From Comamonadaceae bacterium (lineage in GTDB: Bacteria; Pseudomonadota; Gammaproteobacteria; Burkholderiales; Burkholderiaceae_C): 64,000 bases of DNA. The notes below the pieces were generated by a model, which had not been told where the DNA came from, ran no database searches, and was given only the letters and a program-made list of their open reading frames with translations. A program made the translations under genes and the position numbers. Below, piece by piece: positions 49,144-60,089 of the stretch. The stretch spans positions 62,001 through 126,000 of the forward strand of contig CANFJF010000001.1 of the NCBI GenBank assembly GCA_947447355.1, in the 5' to 3' direction. Numbering within the stretch: position 1 is the stretch's first letter; the number at the start of each line of letters is the position of its first letter.

Positions 49144-50562
49144 ATGTCTGCCGTACTCTCCCCCCTTGACGACGCTGGCTACAGCACCGACCGGCAAATA
49201 GCCCAGCTCCGCATTCCTCCGCATTCGATCGAAGGCGAGTCGAGCGTGCTCGGCGGTCTGCTGCTCGACAACAGCGCCTGGGACCGCGTTGGCGACTTGC
49301 TGGTCGACGAAGACTTCTACCGCTACGAACACAAGCTCATTTACGCCTCGGTGGGTGCGCTGATCAACGCCAGCAAGCCGGCAGATGTCATCACGGTTTT
49401 TGAGCACCTGCAAAGCCAGGGCAAGGCCGATGAAGTCGGTGGCTTGAGCTACCTCAACTCACTTGCTCAGTACGTGCCGAGCGCAGCCAATGTGCGGCGC
49501 TACGCCGAGATCGTGCGTGAGCGCTCCATTTTGAGAAAGCTGGTCAAGGCCAGCGACGAGATCGCCACCAACGCCTTCAATCCCCAGGGCAAGCCCGTCG
49601 CCACGATTCTGGACGAAGCAGAGCAGAAGATCTTCAAAATCGGTGAGCAAGGCTCGCGCATGAAGCAGGGCTTTCACAGCATGGACACGCTGGTGGTCGA
49701 GCTGCTGGACCGTGTTACTGAGATGTCGGAAAACCCGAACGACATCACCGGCGTGCCGACTGGTTTTTACGATCTAGACCGTCAAACCTCCGGCTTTCAG
49801 GCTGGCGATCTGATCATTTTGGCTGCCCGACCTTCAATGGGTAAAACCGCGCTGGCCATCAACATTGCCGAGCACGTCGCGCTCAACGAAGGCTTGCCGG
49901 TGGCGGTGTTCTCGATGGAGATGGGTGCCTCACAACTGGCAGTGCGTATTGTCGGCTCGATTGGCCGCATCGACCAAGGGCATCTGCGTACCGGCAAACT
50001 GTCGGACGAAGAATGGCCACGCCTGACGGAAGCTATTGAAAAGCTGCGAAATATTTCACTGCACATTGATGAAACGCCGGGCTTAACGGTGAGTGAGTTG
50101 CGTGCCAATGCGCGGCGCCTCGCACGACAGTGCGGAAAACTTGGTTTGATCGTGGTCGACTACCTGCAGCTGATGAGTGTCTCGACCAGTATGAACGATG
50201 AAAATCGTGCAACAGCCGTCGGCGAAATTTCGCGTGGCTTGAAAATGCTGGCTAAAGAATTGCAGTGTCCCGTGATTGCCCTGTCGCAGCTCAGTCGCGG
50301 TGTGGAGTCACGCACAGACAAACGCCCGATGATGAGCGACTTGCGTGAGTCCGGCGCCATTGAGCAGGATGCCGATGTGATCATGTTCATCTACCGCGAT
50401 GAGTATTACACCAAGGAGGCTTGCAAGGAGCCCGGTGTCGCTGAAGTCATCATCAGCAAGCAGCGAAATGGCCCGACCGGCACGGTGAAGTTGGCCTTCA
50501 TCAGCCGCATCACGAAGTTTGAAAGTTTGGCCGGTGGCAGTAGCAGTGGTAGCGATTACTGA
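49144..50562 (+). CDS. dnaB: replicative DNA helicase
   Basis: QLRIPPHSIEGESSVLGGLLLDN..., AARPSMGKTALAINIAEHVA, GLIVVDYLQLMS, SDLRESGAIEQDADVIMFIYRDEYY. Confidence 0.98.
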   Translation: MSAVLSPLDDAGYSTDRQIAQLRIPPHSIEGESSVLGGLLLDNSAWDRVGDLLVDEDFYRYEHKLIYASVGALINASKPADVITVFEHLQSQGKADEVGGLSYLNSLAQYVPSAANVRRYAEIVRERSILRKLVKASDEIATNAFNPQGKPVATILDEAEQKIFKIGEQGSRMKQGFHSMDTLVVELLDRVTEMSENPNDITGVPTGFYDLDRQTSGFQAGDLIILAARPSMGKTALAINIAEHVALNEGLPVAVFSMEMGASQLAVRIVGSIGRIDQGHLRTGKLSDEEWPRLTEAIEKLRNISLHIDETPGLTVSELRANARRLARQCGKLGLIVVDYLQLMSVSTSMNDENRATAVGEISRGLKMLAKELQCPVIALSQLSRGVESRTDKRPMMSDLRESGAIEQDADVIMFIYRDEYYTKEACKEPGVAEVIISKQRNGPTGTVKLAFISRITKFESLAGGSSSGSDY

Positions 50563-50586
50563 TCCTCTTTACGGTATGCTTTCGGT

Positions 50587-51222
50587 ATGAAACTGCATAA
50601 CTACTTCCGCTCCTCGGCGTCCTACCGAGTCCGAATTGCCCTCAATCTCAAAGGCTTGGACTTTGACTATGTGTCAGTGCACATCGCTCGTGGCGATCAT
50701 AAAAAACCGCCGTATATCGATCTGTCTGCCGACACGCTGGTGCCCCTGCTAGAGACCGATAACGAGCGCTTGTCGCAATCGATGGCCATCATCGAATACC
50801 TCGACGAAACGCATCCTCAGCCTCCTTTATTGCCAGCAGACGCGTTAGGCCGTGCCAAAGTGCGGGCGCTGGCACAGTCGATCGCCTGCGACATTCATCC
50901 GCTCAATAACCTGCGCGTACTGAAGTACTTGGTGCGTGAACTGAAGGTCGACGATGACGCTAAAAACGCCTGGTACCGGCATTGGTGCCGTGAGGGTCTT
51001 GAGGCCTTTGAACGTCAGTTAGCGCAGATGCCAGAATCGACTTATTGCTACGGTGAAACCCCGAGTTTGGCTGACTGTTGCTTGGTGCCGCAGATTTTCA
51101 ATGCCAGCCGTTTCGACGTTAGCTTTGAGGGCCTGCCGCGCACCATGCGCGTCTACGAGGCCTGCACTGCGCTGCCTGCATTCAAGCTGGCAGAGCCCTC
51201 GGCCTGCCCGGACAGCGAGTAA
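50587..51222 (+). CDS. maiA: maleylacetoacetate isomerase (zeta-class GST)
   Basis: MKLHNYFRSSASYRVRIALNLKGLDFDYVSVHI...IACDIHPLNNLRVLKYL. Confidence 0.94.
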   Translation: MKLHNYFRSSASYRVRIALNLKGLDFDYVSVHIARGDHKKPPYIDLSADTLVPLLETDNERLSQSMAIIEYLDETHPQPPLLPADALGRAKVRALAQSIACDIHPLNNLRVLKYLVRELKVDDDAKNAWYRHWCREGLEAFERQLAQMPESTYCYGETPSLADCCLVPQIFNASRFDVSFEGLPRTMRVYEACTALPAFKLAEPSACPDSE

Positions 51223-51251
51223 GACTCGCCGAGTCGGGCGACCACTTGCAC

Positions 51252-52118
51252 ATGCCGTTGAGTCCGAACTTAACGCTGGATTGGCTGATCCCGCAATGGC
51301 CTGCGCCAGCAGCTGTACGTGCAGTGTTCACGACGAGACAGGGCGGCGTTTCGTTGCCGCCTTACGAGAGCATGAATCTTGGCGATCATGTTGGTGATTA
51401 CGCTGAAGCAGTTGCTGCCAACCGACTTAGCTTGCAGCGCGCCATCGGTTGTCGTCCGGTATTTCTGCAGCAGATTCACGGCGCAGGGGTAATCGAAGTG
51501 AACCACGGCAGCGCTGATGGCCAGACGGCAGATGCGTGTCTGACGAGCCAGCGAGGCATGGCCTGCACGATCATGGTCGCTGACTGCTTACCGGTTTTGT
51601 TTGCGCATCTGGACCAGCCTATCGTGGCTGCGGCACATGCGGGCTGGCGTGGCTTGGCGGGGCTCTGCAATTCAGGCAACGGTGACCCGAACAGTGACTC
51701 AACGTCGAACTTTTTTGAAGGCGTTTTGGAGGCCACCTTCAGGCGATTCACCGCCTTGGTTGGTTCAGGCAGTGCCGATGTGGCGGAGAGAACCATCGCC
51801 TGGCTGGGACCCTGTATCGGACCGACTGCCTTTGAGGTCGGGGCTGAGGTGAAGGCGGCATTTGAAGTTGTGGATCCAGCCTCAGGGGCTTTTTTTGTGA
51901 CTGTGCCGGGTCAGACCCATCCAGCAAAATTTCGGGCCGATTTGGCGAGCTTGGCACGACTCAAGTTGCGCGCGCTTGGGATCACACAGATCTTTGGCAA
52001 TGACAGCACTGCCGATTGGTGCACAGTCAGTCGGCCTTCAAGGTTCTTTTCTCATCGGCGAGATGCGGGCATCGGTTGTAGCACTGGCCGAATGGCCGCC
52101 AGTATCTGGCAGGTTTGA
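51252..52118 (+). CDS. pgeF: peptidoglycan editing factor PgeF (multicopper polyphenol oxidase/YfiH family)
   Basis: AVFTTRQGGVSLPPYESMNLGDHVGD..., QQIHGAGVIEV, DACLTSQRGMACTIMVADCLPVLFA, AAAHAGWRGL. Confidence 0.93.
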   Translation: MPLSPNLTLDWLIPQWPAPAAVRAVFTTRQGGVSLPPYESMNLGDHVGDYAEAVAANRLSLQRAIGCRPVFLQQIHGAGVIEVNHGSADGQTADACLTSQRGMACTIMVADCLPVLFAHLDQPIVAAAHAGWRGLAGLCNSGNGDPNSDSTSNFFEGVLEATFRRFTALVGSGSADVAERTIAWLGPCIGPTAFEVGAEVKAAFEVVDPASGAFFVTVPGQTHPAKFRADLASLARLKLRALGITQIFGNDSTADWCTVSRPSRFFSHRRDAGIGCSTGRMAASIWQV

Positions 52119-52122
52119 CTGG

Positions 52123-52368
52123 TCAGTCTTTCAATTTTTCTGAGGAATCGGTTATTTTTAGACTTGCTTCGTCCGCGACTTTTTCTTTCGCTTTTATCGC
52201 GCGTTTTCTGGCTGGCGTACGCATGATGTACAGCACCAACGACAGCGGCAGCAGCCCATAGAGGAAAAATGTGATCAGCGCGCCAAGGAGGGTGCCGGTG
52301 GTGTTGGTGGCTTCGGCAATGCTCATCAAGAGCACCACATAAATCCATGCGATGGCAATTAAGTACAT
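52123..52368 (-). CDS. small membrane protein of unknown function
   Basis: Two predicted TM segments and a charged Lys/Glu-rich tail, start MYLIAIAWIYVVLLMSIAEATNTTG. Confidence 0.72.
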   Translation of the reverse strand: MYLIAIAWIYVVLLMSIAEATNTTGTLLGALITFFLYGLLPLSLVLYIMRTPARKRAIKAKEKVADEASLKITDSSEKLKD

Positions 52369-52488
52369 AAAAATTGATGCATAGTAAGGTGAGTGCAATG
52401 ATATTTGTTCATAGTCTGATTATCTGTAGTCGTTGGCTTGAGAGTCTTGTTCAAAAGACCATCGCAACCCGCTCCTTGAAGAGGCAAC

Positions 52489-54234
52489 ATGAATTCTGAA
52501 GCAAATTGGGCCAAGGTCGCTCAGCAATTCCAGGAAACCCTGGGTTCGAGTATGCAAAAGGCCGTAGCCGCCATGAGTGGTGCACCCGCACCATTGCCAC
52601 CTGCTTTACCCAGCGTGTTGATGCAGGGTTTGCCCAATGCCATGGAGGCTTTACCGGTCCTTCAATTTGATCCCGCCAAGATGCTGGAAATTCAGCAGGC
52701 CTACCTCAAAGACGCTAGCGCCTTGTGGAACAACGGTCTGTCGCCAAATGATGCGCCCACTAGCGCAGCGAAGGACCGACGTTTCGCCTCTGAGGCTTGG
52801 CACACCAATCCGCTGGCTCATTTTTCTGCTTCTTCGTACATGCTCAATTCCCAAGCCTTGATGGGCATGGCTGAAGCAGTGGAGGGTGACGAGAAAACCA
52901 AAGCCCGCGTGCGCTTTGCTGTCGAGCAATGGCTGGCCGCTGCGGCCCCCAGCAATTTCTTGGCACTGAATGCCGAGGCGCAGAAAAAAGCCATTGAAAC
53001 GAAAGGTGAAAGCATCGCCCAAGGACTGCACAACCTGATGCATGACATGCGGCAGGGGCACGTTTCCATGACCGACGAAAGCATTTTCGAAGTCGGCAAA
53101 AATGTAGCAACTACCGAAGGTGCCGTGGTGTTTGAGAATGCGTATTTCCAACTGCTGGAATACAAGCCATTGACCTCTAAGGTATTCGAAAAGCCGTTCT
53201 TGTTGGTGCCGCCTTGCATAAACAAGTTTTATATTCTTGACTTGCAGCCCGAGAACTCACTCATTCGTTACGCAGTCGAACAAGGCCACCGCACCTTTGT
53301 GGTCAGCTGGCGCAACCCGGATGAGTCGATGCAGGACAAAACTTGGGACGACTACATTGAGAACGCGGCGATTGAGGCCATCCAAGTTACGCGTGAGATC
53401 ACCGGCGCCAAGACGATCAATGCGCTTGGCTTTTGTGTTGGTGGTACGATTTTGGCGACAGCCTTGGCCGTGCTAGCTGCGCGCGAAGAAAAACCGGTTT
53501 CTAGCGTGACTTTTTTGACCTCTTTGCTAGATTTTTCGGACACCGGCATTCTGGATATTTTCATCGACGAAACCGCCGTCAAATTTCGCGAAATGCAGAT
53601 GGGGCAGGGTGGTCTGCTGAAGGGCCAGGACTTGGCCTCTACCTTCAGCTTTTTGCGGCCTAATGACTTGGTCTGGAATTACGTCGTGGGTAATTACCTC
53701 AAGGGTGAAACGCCGCCGCCTTTTGACTTGCTTTACTGGAACAGCGATTCAACCAACTTGCCAGGCCCGTTTTACGCTTGGTACCTGCGCAACACTTACT
53801 TCGAAAACAACCTGATCAAGCCTTGCAAACTGACCGTTTGTGGTCAGCCAGTGGATCTGTCCAAGCTCGACATGCCGGCCTATATTTATGGCTCGCGTGA
53901 AGACCATATTGTGCCAATTCAGGGTGCCTATGCCTCTACCCAAGTGCTGAGAGGTAGCAAGCGTTTTGTCATGGGTGCATCAGGCCACATTGCCGGCGTG
54001 ATCAATCCGCCCGCCAAAAAGAAGCGCTCGTTTTGGACCGGCGATAAACTGGCGCCGACTCATGAAGCATGGCTGGCCAGTGCGACTGAGCACCCCGGCA
54101 GTTGGTGGACAGATTGGTCGGCGTGGCTCAAGCGCCAAGCTGGCAAGCAAATTGCTGCACCCAAGACCTACGGCAGTCGAAAATACAAAGCTATTGAGCC
54201 AGCGCCTGGGCGTTACGTCAAGGTCAAGGCTTGA
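52489..54234 (+). CDS. phaC: class I poly(3-hydroxyalkanoate) polymerase
   Basis: NALGFCVGGTILATALAVLAA (GxCxGG box), VPPCINKFYILDLQPENSLIRYAVEQGHRTFVVSWRNPDESM, WWTDWSAWL. Confidence 0.97.
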   Translation: MNSEANWAKVAQQFQETLGSSMQKAVAAMSGAPAPLPPALPSVLMQGLPNAMEALPVLQFDPAKMLEIQQAYLKDASALWNNGLSPNDAPTSAAKDRRFASEAWHTNPLAHFSASSYMLNSQALMGMAEAVEGDEKTKARVRFAVEQWLAAAAPSNFLALNAEAQKKAIETKGESIAQGLHNLMHDMRQGHVSMTDESIFEVGKNVATTEGAVVFENAYFQLLEYKPLTSKVFEKPFLLVPPCINKFYILDLQPENSLIRYAVEQGHRTFVVSWRNPDESMQDKTWDDYIENAAIEAIQVTREITGAKTINALGFCVGGTILATALAVLAAREEKPVSSVTFLTSLLDFSDTGILDIFIDETAVKFREMQMGQGGLLKGQDLASTFSFLRPNDLVWNYVVGNYLKGETPPPFDLLYWNSDSTNLPGPFYAWYLRNTYFENNLIKPCKLTVCGQPVDLSKLDMPAYIYGSREDHIVPIQGAYASTQVLRGSKRFVMGASGHIAGVINPPAKKKRSFWTGDKLAPTHEAWLASATEHPGSWWTDWSAWLKRQAGKQIAAPKTYGSRKYKAIEPAPGRYVKVKA

Positions 54235-54279
54235 GCTGAGTCATCAGCAACTCTCAACTACTACTAGAAAGTGACAAAA

Positions 54280-55458
54280 ATGGAAGACATCGTTATCGTT
54301 TCAGCGGCTCGTACGGCCGTTGGTAAATTCGGCGGTTCGTTGGCCAAGACGCCTGCAACTGAGTTGGGTGCTGCCGTCATCAAAGCCTTGATGGAGCGTT
54401 CGGGCCTGCCTGCTGATCTCGTCGGTGAAGTCATCATGGGTCAAGTGCTGGCGGCGGGTGTGGGTCAAAACCCTGCCCGTCAGTCGGTGCTCAAGTCGGG
54501 TCTGCCACACGCCATTCCCGGGCTCACCATCAACGCTGTCTGCGGCTCTGGCCTGAAAGCCGTGATGTTGGCAGCGCAGTCGGTGGCCACCGGCGACAGC
54601 GAGATCGTCATTGCCGGCGGTCAAGAAAACATGAGTGCTTCGCCGCACGTGCTGAATGGATCGCGCGACGGTCAGCGCATGGGCGACTGGAAGATGGTCG
54701 ACACCATGATCGTCGACGGTTTGTGGGACGTTTACAACCAGTACCACATGGGTATCACGGCTGAAAATGTGGCTAAAAAATACGGCATTGACCGGGCCAT
54801 GCAAGACGCACTCGCGCTGTCCAGCCAAACCAAGGCAGCCGCGGCCCAAGATGCCGGCAAGTTCAAAGATGAGATCGTGCCGTTTTCGATTGCCCAGAAA
54901 AAGGGTGATCCGATCATTTTTTCAGCTGACGAATTTATCAACCGCAAAACCAATGCCGATGGCCTGGCGGGTTTGCGTCCAGCCTTCGACAAGGCCGGCA
55001 GTGTGACCGCCGGCAACGCGTCGGGCATCAATGACGGTGCCGCTGCCGTGATGGTCATGACGGCCAAAAAAGCAGCTTCGTTGGGTTTGAAACCACTGGC
55101 GCGCATTGCCAGTTACGCCACCAGCGGCATCGACCCTGCCTTCATGGGCATGGGCCCTGTGACGGCTTCCACCAAGGCCCTGCAACGCGCCGGTTGGAAT
55201 GCGCAAGACCTTGACTTGCTTGAAATCAATGAGGCCTTTGCGGCCCAAGCTTGCGCCGTCAACAAAGAAATGGGTTGGGACACCAGCAAGATCAACGTCA
55301 ATGGTGGTGCGATTGCGATCGGTCACCCGATCGGTGCGTCCGGTTGCCGTATTTTGGTGACACTGCTGCACGAGATGGTGCGCCGCGACGCCAAGAAAGG
55401 CATTGCGAGCCTGTGCATTGGCGGCGGAATGGGTGTTGCGCTGACACTGGAACGCTGA
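54280..55458 (+). CDS. phaA: acetyl-CoA acetyltransferase (biosynthetic thiolase)
   Basis: MEDIVIVSAARTAVGKFGGSLAKTPATELGAAVI; INAVCGSGLKAV (nucleophilic Cys present); NVNGGAIAIGHPIGASGCRI. Confidence 0.96.
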   Translation: MEDIVIVSAARTAVGKFGGSLAKTPATELGAAVIKALMERSGLPADLVGEVIMGQVLAAGVGQNPARQSVLKSGLPHAIPGLTINAVCGSGLKAVMLAAQSVATGDSEIVIAGGQENMSASPHVLNGSRDGQRMGDWKMVDTMIVDGLWDVYNQYHMGITAENVAKKYGIDRAMQDALALSSQTKAAAAQDAGKFKDEIVPFSIAQKKGDPIIFSADEFINRKTNADGLAGLRPAFDKAGSVTAGNASGINDGAAAVMVMTAKKAASLGLKPLARIASYATSGIDPAFMGMGPVTASTKALQRAGWNAQDLDLLEINEAFAAQACAVNKEMGWDTSKINVNGGAIAIGHPIGASGCRILVTLLHEMVRRDAKKGIASLCIGGGMGVALTLER

Positions 55459-55581
55459 AATCAGGGTAATACTCTCGGCGGAGACAAATTCAGAGTATCG
55501 ATCGCTGGTTAAAAAATAGCGTTGAGGTCGGACTCAGGATGCGATGGCAATAATTATTAACAAGAACCGAAAGAGCAGAAC

Positions 55582-56319
55582 ATGACACAAAAAATAGCTT
55601 ACGTTACAGGCGGTATGGGTGGGATCGGAACGGCTATTTGCCAGCGACTCGACCAGGATGGATTTAAAGTTGTGGCCGGTTGTGGCCCGACTCGGGATGC
55701 CGACAAATGGTTGGATGAGCAAAAAATGCTCGGTCACACTTTCTACGCCTCTGTGGGCAATGTCGGTGATTGGGATTCCACTGTCGCAGCCTTTGACAAA
55801 GTCAAAGCTGAACACGGCCCTGTCAGTGTGCTGGTCAACAACGCCGGCATCACGCGTGATGGTCAGTTCCGAAAAATGAGCAAGGCCGACTGGGACGCCG
55901 TGATTTCGACCAATTTGGACAGCATGTTCAACGTGACCAAACAGGTCATCGAAGGCATGATTGAAGCGGGCTTTGGTCGTGTCATCAACATCTCTTCCGT
56001 CAACGGTCAAAAAGGTCAGTTTGGTCAAGTCAACTACTCCACAGCCAAGGCCGGTCTGCATGGCTTCACCATGGCGCTGGCGCAAGAAGTGGCCAGTAAA
56101 GGCGTGACCGTCAACACCGTGAGTCCAGGTTACATCGGTACCGACATGGTCAAGGCGATTCGTCCTGACGTGCTCGAAAAAATCGTCTCGGGTGTTCCTG
56201 CCAAACGTCTCGGTAAACCTGAGGAGATCGCATCGATCATTTCGTGGATTGCTTCAGACGAAGGCGGATATGCGACGGGTGCGGACTTTTCGCTCAATGG
56301 TGGTTTGCACATGGGTTAA
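55582..56319 (+). CDS. phaB: acetoacetyl-CoA reductase
   Basis: AYVTGGMGGIGTAICQRLDQDGFKVVAGCGP..., VINISSVNGQKGQFGQVNYSTAKAGLHGFTMALAQE. Confidence 0.96.
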   Translation: MTQKIAYVTGGMGGIGTAICQRLDQDGFKVVAGCGPTRDADKWLDEQKMLGHTFYASVGNVGDWDSTVAAFDKVKAEHGPVSVLVNNAGITRDGQFRKMSKADWDAVISTNLDSMFNVTKQVIEGMIEAGFGRVINISSVNGQKGQFGQVNYSTAKAGLHGFTMALAQEVASKGVTVNTVSPGYIGTDMVKAIRPDVLEKIVSGVPAKRLGKPEEIASIISWIASDEGGYATGADFSLNGGLHMG

Positions 56320-56334
56320 AGCGTTAAATGCTTT

Positions 56335-56363
56335 AAAAAAACCTGCTTCGGCAGGTTTTTTTA
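56335..56363 (+). terminator. rho-independent terminator after phaB
   Basis: AACCTGC-TTC-GGCAGGTT followed by T-run. Confidence 0.92.
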
Positions 56364-56696
56364 CGCCACAAAAAAAGTCAAAGGGTTGATCCTGCTCAAC
56401 TGTAAGAACGCGCTGACATCAAGCGCATGGTTTGGCTGATACCTCAACAGCAGAGATGCGTTCAATATCGGACATCTTCACAAAAACGGCTTTTGACGCG
56501 TAGTTATGTTGCGACTCACCCAGTTTTCTCATTGGCTTGGCAGGCACCGACTTTCGGTGGGAATCGTGCTGTATTGCTGCGTGGTCGCATTGTTAGCGAG
56601 CGCCACAGCGCTGATATCGACGGATTTACCATTCACGGGATTCCGACATGTGGTTAAAGGTGCCTTGCAGGCTTTTAAAATTTAAAGGGTAAAACC

Positions 56697-56810
56697 ATGT
56701 GTCCATTGAATCTTTTGCCGGGTCAAGATGTTCCATCGGGGCCCAAGGAGCCGTCTGAGCCACAGGTGGTGACACGTCGAAAAGAGCATCCACATCCCCG
56801 TTTCGCGTGA
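56697..56810 (+). CDS. possible 37-aa small protein
   Basis: MCPLNLLPGQDVPSGPKEPSEPQVVTRRKEHPHPRFA; weak RBS (AAAGGG); no homolog recognised. Confidence 0.3.
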   Translation: MCPLNLLPGQDVPSGPKEPSEPQVVTRRKEHPHPRFA

Positions 56811-56860
56811 TATTGCACATCGCGAGCAACTACCTTGGCGAGTGAGGTTTCAAGGGCGTG

Positions 56861-57256
56861 TCAGTCTGGAATCACGGCGGTGACTTCGATTTCGACTTTG
56901 GCGCGGTCTTCCATCAACTCTGCGACTTGAACCGCGCTCATGGCCGCATTGAAGCTGCCAATAATGTCTCTAAATGCCTTGCCAATCTCGGGATAGGCCG
57001 CAATGTATTCACGCTTGTCGGTGACGTACCAAGTCATACGCGTGATGTGCTCGGGTTTGGCCCCAGCTTCATGCAGCACTTCAACCACATTGATCAAGGC
57101 TTGTCGCACTTGGCCTGCTAAATCGTCTGTGTGGAAAACGCATTGCGCGTCCCATCCGATCATGCCCGCCACAAATACCAGTTGGCCGCGGGCCGTCACT
57201 CCGTTGGCATAACCGCGAGGACGAACCCAATGGGGCGGCTGCAAAGTTTTCATCAT
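56861..57256 (-). CDS. RidA (YjgF/YER057c/UK114) family protein
   Basis: RPRGYANGVTARGQLVFVAGMIGWDAQCVFHTDDLAGQVRQALINVVEVLHEAGAKPEHITRMTWYVTDKREY. Confidence 0.93.
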   Translation of the reverse strand: MMKTLQPPHWVRPRGYANGVTARGQLVFVAGMIGWDAQCVFHTDDLAGQVRQALINVVEVLHEAGAKPEHITRMTWYVTDKREYIAAYPEIGKAFRDIIGSFNAAMSAVQVAELMEDRAKVEIEVTAVIPD

Positions 57257-57304
57257 GTGCTTTCTTCTGGAGGGCTTTATGAACGTCAGGTCAACATGGC
57301 GAGT

Positions 57305-58912
57305 TCAGAACTCACGCAACTTGAATCGCTGCAGTTTTCCTGTTTGCGTACGCGGCAAATTTTTGAGAAATTCAATGGCGCGGGGGTACTTGTACGGGGC
57401 AATGGTTTTCTTCACGAAATCCTGCAACTCCTTCACCATATGAGAATCGTCAGCGTGCCCTGGATGCAGCACCACAAAGGCTTTGACGATCTGGCCGCGC
57501 TCTTCGTCCGGGACACCAATCACGGCGCATTCTGCGACGGCCGGATGCATCATCAAGCCTTCTTCGACCTCCGGCGCGGCAATGTTGTAGCCGGCTGAAA
57601 TGATCATGTCATCGGTGCGCGACTGGTAGTAAAAGTAGCCATCCGCATCCATCAGATAGGCATCGCCTGTGAGGTTCCAGCCGTTTTTGACATAGGCGTG
57701 TTGGCGTTCATCGCGCAGGTAGCGGCAACCGGTGGGGCCGCGCACGGCTAGTTTTCCGATGGTGCCGAGGGCAACGGGTTGGCCATTGTCATCTACCACG
57801 CAGGCCTCGTAGCCGGGCACCACTTTGCCAGTCGCTCCGGGGCGTGCCTCTTGCTCATCGGCAGAGATAAAAATGTGCAGCATTTCAGTGGCACCAATGC
57901 CATCGATCAATTCGATGCCGGTGGCATCGCGCCATTGGTGGCGGGTGCTGGCCGGCAAAGCTTCACCGGCTGACACGCATTTGCGCAGGCGCGTCTGGCG
58001 CAACTCGGCACCGTGCGCCGCCAATGTCCGGTAAGACGTGGGCGCCGTGAACAGAACCGTCGCGCCGTACTGGCGAATACCTTCCAGCAGTTGCGGCGGT
58101 CCGGCTTTTTCCAGCAGCACGGTCGATGCGCCGATCGACATCGGGAACAGCACCATGCCACCCAGACCAAACGTGAACCCCAGTGGCGGGCTGCCGATAA
58201 ACACATCGTCTTCGCGCGCCTTGAGAACGGAGCGTGGCCAGCAGGCACAAATTGCCATGACATCGCGGTGAAAGTGCAGGGTGGCCTTGGGAATGCCTGT
58301 CGTGCCGCTGGTAAAGCCAATCAAGCAAGTGTCGTCAGCGGCTGTATTGCAATTTTTGAAATCAACCGGCTGGCCTTGCATGCTGGCTTCCAGACTGTCT
58401 GGACCAGTGCTGTTGAAGTAGCGTGTGTGTCTTAAGTCAGAGGCGGCGAGTGCGGCTTCGTCCAATTCTTGCGCCAGACTGGCATCGCAAAAGGCATGGC
58501 TGATGCGTCCGATCTCCAGTATCGGTTTGAGTTCTTTGGCGCGCAGCAGTGGCATGGTGGCCACCACAACGCCGCCCGCTTTGACGATCCCGAACCAGCA
58601 GGCCACCATCATCGGTGTGTTGGGCGCATGCAGCAGAACGCGATTGCCCGGCACAAGGCGCATGTCTTTCACCAGGACGTTGGCGATGCGGTTGGCCCTG
58701 TCGAAAAGGTCTTTGTAAGTCCACGTTTCGTGCGGGCTGCGAACACACAGACGGTCACCGCGGCCCGCCAGAATGTGCTTGTCGAGCAGTTCGCTTGCGC
58801 AGTTCAGCTGTTCTGGGAATTGCAATTCAGGCAGCTTGAACAAAAATTCAGGCTGCAAGTTTGCCGCCGGCAAGTTGTCATGCGTGAACGTGTCCAAGTG
58901 GGCGGTCGTCAT
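57305..58912 (-). CDS. benzoate-CoA-ligase-family AMP-binding protein, likely 2-aminobenzoate-CoA ligase
   Basis: [98 protein letters not shown]. Confidence 0.87.
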   Translation of the reverse strand: MTTAHLDTFTHDNLPAANLQPEFLFKLPELQFPEQLNCASELLDKHILAGRGDRLCVRSPHETWTYKDLFDRANRIANVLVKDMRLVPGNRVLLHAPNTPMMVACWFGIVKAGGVVVATMPLLRAKELKPILEIGRISHAFCDASLAQELDEAALAASDLRHTRYFNSTGPDSLEASMQGQPVDFKNCNTAADDTCLIGFTSGTTGIPKATLHFHRDVMAICACWPRSVLKAREDDVFIGSPPLGFTFGLGGMVLFPMSIGASTVLLEKAGPPQLLEGIRQYGATVLFTAPTSYRTLAAHGAELRQTRLRKCVSAGEALPASTRHQWRDATGIELIDGIGATEMLHIFISADEQEARPGATGKVVPGYEACVVDDNGQPVALGTIGKLAVRGPTGCRYLRDERQHAYVKNGWNLTGDAYLMDADGYFYYQSRTDDMIISAGYNIAAPEVEEGLMMHPAVAECAVIGVPDEERGQIVKAFVVLHPGHADDSHMVKELQDFVKKTIAPYKYPRAIEFLKNLPRTQTGKLQRFKLREF

Positions 58913-60081
58913 TGCGGGTAACCCACTTCTTTCAGCAGGTCGCGGGCGATGATGAGCTGTTGCACCTCGGTCGCCCCTTCGTAAATCCGCAGCGCTCTGA
59001 TCTCTCTGTACAGCCGCTCCACCGGGTGGTCACTGACAACGCCCAGTCCGCCAAAGAGTTGCACCGCCGCATCGATCACTTGTTGCGCACCCTCGGTGGC
59101 GGCCATCTTGGCCATCGCGGCTTCCCGCGTGACAGTGCCGCCTTGGTCACGCTGCCAAGCGGCACGGTAGGTCAGAAGAGCCGCACTGTCGATGGTGGTG
59201 GCCATCTGGGCCAGCTTGGCTTGGGTGAGTTGAAAATCGGCCAGTGTTTGATTGAACATCTTGCGCTGCGTCACGTGCTTTAGCGCTTCATCCAGCGCCC
59301 GGCGCGCAAAGCCAAGCGCCGCCGCGGCGACCGAGGTGCGGAACACGTCCAGCGTGCGCATGGCGATCTTGAATCCCTCGCCGCCCCGGCCAATACGCTG
59401 CTTCAGCGGGATCCGGCAGTCGTCAAATTGCAGTTGACCCAGGGGATGCGGGGCGATCACGTTGATGCGCTCTGACACCTTGAAACCGGGCGTTGAGGCG
59501 TCAACGATAAAGGCGCTGATGCCCCGCGCGCCCGGTGCCTCACCGCTGCGCGCAAAGACCACGTAAAAATCGGCAATGCCCCCGTTGGAGATCCAGGTTT
59601 TACGACCATTGAGAATGGCGATATCTCCCTCAATGCGTGCGCTGCACTGCATGGCGGCCACATCAGAGCCAGCGTCGGATTCGCTCAGTGCAAAGGCCGC
59701 AATTGCCTCGCCAGCGGCGACAAGCGGCAGATACGTTTTTTTTTGCGCCTCGGTGCCGGCCAGGCTGATCGCGCCGGATCCCAAGCCCTGCATCGCAAAT
59801 GAAAAATCGGCCAAACCATGGTGGCGTGCCAGCGTCTCGCGGATCAGACAAATGCTGCGGGTATCAATCGTGTCTTTCGCGCCGCCGTAGGTTTTTCCTG
59901 CAACCGCGTAGCGCAGCCAGTTCCCTTGGCCCAGCGCGGTCACTAAATGGCGGCACTCTGCATCCACATCGTGGCTGTGCGGGCCGCTTAAATTGGCCGT
60001 GCTCCATGTCTCCAGCGCTTGGGGCAAGTCGCCATGTGAAGCCTCAAAAAAAGGCCACTGCAGATAGTTCAAGTTGCTCAT
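58909..60081 (-). CDS. acyl-CoA dehydrogenase family protein
   Basis: Start [73 protein letters not shown]. Confidence 0.92.
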   Translation of the reverse strand: MSNLNYLQWPFFEASHGDLPQALETWSTANLSGPHSHDVDAECRHLVTALGQGNWLRYAVAGKTYGGAKDTIDTRSICLIRETLARHHGLADFSFAMQGLGSGAISLAGTEAQKKTYLPLVAAGEAIAAFALSESDAGSDVAAMQCSARIEGDIAILNGRKTWISNGGIADFYVVFARSGEAPGARGISAFIVDASTPGFKVSERINVIAPHPLGQLQFDDCRIPLKQRIGRGGEGFKIAMRTLDVFRTSVAAAALGFARRALDEALKHVTQRKMFNQTLADFQLTQAKLAQMATTIDSAALLTYRAAWQRDQGGTVTREAAMAKMAATEGAQQVIDAAVQLFGGLGVVSDHPVERLYREIRALRIYEGATEVQQLIIARDLLKEVGYPQ

Positions 60082-60089
60082 GACGGTAC

